A DNA stretch of 6,939 bases from Actinotignum schaalii (GTDB lineage Bacteria > Actinomycetota > Actinomycetes > Actinomycetales > Actinomycetaceae). Below are positions 5,297 through 6,939 of the stretch, one piece after another; positions within the stretch are counted from its first letter, which is position 1; each line of letters begins with the position of its first letter. The stretch spans positions 1 to 6,939 of the forward strand of contig CAMIHT010000089.1 of NCBI GenBank assembly GCA_946222725.1. The letters run 5' to 3'. A model generated the notes under the pieces. The model was not told the DNA's origin, did no database searches, and saw only the letters and a list, made by a program, of their open reading frames with translations. The translations under genes and the position numbers were made by a program.

Positions 5297-5641
5297 GTCC
5301 TGGGTGCGGGGCTGAGGCGCGGAGTGAGGACGATGCTGTGGAAACGCGAGCCATCGTTGCGAATCCGTTCGTCACGGATCTGTTACGTAATCACGCCGAT
5401 CTCGCGCCCCGGTCGTGGAATATTATCCGATACGTGGGGAGAAATAAAGACAAAGATTATAAGTTATTCTGATTGAGAAGTGAATGACATTACGTACCCT
5501 GTCGCTTTGATCACTTAAGGTGGCGTGGCTAGTGTGGTGCCTCGAGAGTGCTGTGCTGCGCCTTCGACGGCTCTGCCACCACGGCTGACACCACCAGGCC
5601 GGCACCCATGGCGCTTTCTGCCAAGTTTTAAGGATCAACTC
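5297..5641 (+). other. Intergenic region with AT-rich island and structured leader
   Basis: No gene is seen in these 345 bases. A clear AT-rich island covers about 5415-5475, in contrast with the GC-rich surroundings, and sits just upstream of the candidate promoter at 5473. The heptamer TTACGTA occurs at 5383-5389 and 5490-5496, the first as part of the palindrome TTACGTAA. The stretch after 5505 is GC-rich and can form stems such as GGTGGC 5519-5524 with GCCACC 5575-5580, which would lie in the mRNA leader of the next gene. No convincing terminator for the monooxygenase gene was found; a weak GTCCT/AGGAC pairing (5297-5301 with 5327-5331) is the only candidate. Confidence 0.5.
5473..5500 (+). 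promoter_or_regulatory. Candidate sigma-70-type promoter for the membrane-protein gene
   Basis: TTGAGA at 5473-5478 and TACCCT at 5495-5500 are separated by 16 bases. The AT-rich stretch immediately upstream (about 5440-5472) resembles an UP element. Transcription would start near 5507, giving a leader of about 135 bases before the ATG at 5642. The -10 box is a poor match, so this is tentative. Confidence 0.35.
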
Positions 5642-6871
5642 ATGACAGAACATACAACTGCGCCCGGTGGGGCAACTCCCGAGCGCGAATACCCTGAAGC
5701 AGTGACGCCGCATACCCGCGTGGATCGCGAACGCGCCGCCGCACGTCCGGTAGATGCCCGGGTGGCTTCGGCCGGGCAGTACCCGGCCGAGGATGCGAAG
5801 CCGGGGTGGCGCTCAACTTTCCTAGGCGCTGACACCCCGGGCCGGGTCACCAATATGTCCTGGGGCTCCGTTTTCGCCGGTGTTGCCGTCGCTATTGCCA
5901 CCCTGGTGGTCTTCAGCTTCCTCGGAGCAGCAATCGGGCTGGGAACTTTCGATCCGGCCTCCAGCAATCCCGGTGAAGGGTTCGGCTTCGGTATGGGACT
6001 GTGGGCGGTGTGCTCCATTGTGATTGCCCTCGGGCTGGGCGGTTACGTGACGGGCGCGCTGGCCGTCAAAGGCGGGCTGCTGCACGGCCTGACCACCTGG
6101 GCCACCACGATTATTGTGGCCACCGTTGCGGTGTGGCTGGGTATTTCCGCCGCGCTGGGAGCTGTTGGTTCGGCCATCGGCTCGGTGGGTAGCGCCGCGG
6201 GCAGTGCCGTGGGCGGGGTGGCGCAGGCCTCCGGAAACGCCGTTTCGGAGGCGGCCAGCGCTATTTCGGATAACCTCGATGTTCAGTGGGATAGCGTAGA
6301 GGCCCAAACGGAGAAGATTCTTGCCGATACCGGTGAGGAAACACTCCAGCCAGATTACCTGCGCGGCCAGGTGGACGGCGCCACGGATGATATCAGTGCC
6401 GCAGCCAAGGACCTCGTGGTCAATCCCGAAAATTACGAAACGATTCTTTCCGATCTGGGAGATTCACTCCAGCAGCGGGTTGATTCCGTAACAAAGGATA
6501 TTGACCGCGATGCGGTAGCGAAGTCCGTGGCAGCCAATACGGATCTGAATGATGATGAAGCCCGCAAGGCCGTGGACAACGCGATGGAAGCGTACAACCA
6601 GGCGCAGGTCAAGGCTGAGCAAGCTCTTAATAACGCGGAAAAGACTCTCCAGGATGTGCAGGCTCAGGCCAAGGAACTTGTTGCGGAAGGCCGCGAGGTG
6701 GCTCAGGACGTGACCGATACCGGTTCCACCGTTGCTATCTGGGCTTTCGTTGGTCTGTTACTTTCCGCGATTCTCACCGCTTTTGCGGGTGTGTGGGGCT
6801 CACGCGCCGTAGTGGGACGAAATGATGCTGGCGAGGTGCGCCACGATGCGGATACGACGCGATGCAAATAA
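5642..6871 (+). CDS. Membrane protein with three N-terminal helices, long charged helical domain and C-terminal anchor; unknown function
   Basis: The protein is 409 residues from the ATG at 5642, which has AAGGA seven bases upstream; the upstream frame extension to 5525 is leader sequence. Residues 1-70 are hydrophilic and probably disordered. NMSWGSVFAGVAVAIATLVV opens the first membrane segment (71-103). Two more follow (117-141 and 149-172), then a Gly/Ala/Ser small-residue stretch with GxxxG-like spacing (173-195). Residues 210-360 are acidic, Gln/Ala-rich and predicted helical, with a probable coiled coil near 300-355 including DLNDDEARKAVDNAMEAY. A fourth membrane segment lies at 362-386. 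The SWGSVFAG...GLGTFDP...GGYVTG pattern recalls a widespread family of uncharacterised membrane proteins in proteobacteria, sometimes labelled PhnA-like. I do not know a function. The helical domain between membrane anchors suggests an envelope or stress role at most, which is inference. Confidence 0.85.
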   Translation: MTEHTTAPGGATPEREYPEAVTPHTRVDRERAAARPVDARVASAGQYPAEDAKPGWRSTFLGADTPGRVTNMSWGSVFAGVAVAIATLVVFSFLGAAIGLGTFDPASSNPGEGFGFGMGLWAVCSIVIALGLGGYVTGALAVKGGLLHGLTTWATTIIVATVAVWLGISAALGAVGSAIGSVGSAAGSAVGGVAQASGNAVSEAASAISDNLDVQWDSVEAQTEKILADTGEETLQPDYLRGQVDGATDDISAAAKDLVVNPENYETILSDLGDSLQQRVDSVTKDIDRDAVAKSVAANTDLNDDEARKAVDNAMEAYNQAQVKAEQALNNAEKTLQDVQAQAKELVAEGREVAQDVTDTGSTVAIWAFVGLLLSAILTAFAGVWGSRAVVGRNDAGEVRHDADTTRCK

Positions 6872-6895
6872 TAATTAAGTAGCAACACGACAATA

Positions 6896-6920
6896 CCCGG
6901 CTAGGCCGGATTGGGCCGGG
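6896..6920 (+). terminator. Weak candidate terminator hairpin
   Basis: CCCGGC at 6896-6901 pairs with GCCGGG at 6915-6920 around a 13-base loop, 24 bases after the stop codon at 6871. No T-tract follows, and the loop contains a competing GGCC, so this is only a possible transcript end. Confidence 0.3.
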
Positions 6921-6939
6921 GCGGCGTACCCAATTAAGG

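Noticed and set aside
5525..5641. 39-residue N-terminal extension of the right-hand membrane protein
   Set aside because: The ATG at 5642 has a good ribosome binding site, and the extension is Cys/Pro/Arg-rich sequence typical of a translated leader.

Overview
The window is GC-rich bacterial DNA with six real protein-coding genes, one of them cut by the left edge. The best taxonomic clue is the gene at 4655-5296. Its first half closely resembles, from memory, the mycobacterial haem-degrading enzyme MhuD. Together with the GC-rich codon use and the GTG start of kdgK, this suggests an Actinomycetota chromosome, perhaps a moderate-GC actinomycete; family and genus cannot be fixed from this stretch. 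No phage, plasmid, transposase, CRISPR, rRNA or tRNA signal was seen.

Region 1 (1-1385, + strand) is the end of a sugar-acid catabolic operon: the 3' part of a KDPG aldolase gene, then a 2-keto-3-deoxygluconate kinase gene overlapping it by 4 bases. The kinase makes KDPG and the aldolase splits it to pyruvate and glyceraldehyde-3-phosphate, so the pair completes hexuronate-type degradation.

Region 2 (1386-2124) has no convincing gene but is unusually rich in structure. It holds a near-duplicate of the sequence around the kinase stop codon, three 8-bp tandem repeats, a perfect 19-bp inverted repeat, a segment that can fold as a three-way junction closed by 12 base pairs, a clear intrinsic terminator with T6, and a hairpin that may end the operon arriving from the right. 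An unannotated small RNA is a reasonable hypothesis.

Region 3 (2125-4537, - strand) reads azlC, azlD, then a large membrane protein of unknown function (it resembles my recollection of the DUF6688 family). AzlCD is a branched-chain amino acid exporter. The third gene is 59 bases downstream, behind a hairpin and a strong ribosome binding site that places its start at 3420.

Region 4 (4538-5296) has a short divergent spacer, then a + strand gene for a two-domain, MhuD-like haem monooxygenase. The two fused domains keep different parts of the expected catalytic triad, which is the most interesting protein-level observation here.

Region 5 (5297-6939) has a 345-base spacer containing an AT-rich island and a candidate promoter. 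It leads to a 409-residue membrane protein with three N-terminal membrane segments, a long charged helical domain and one C-terminal membrane segment; its function is unknown.
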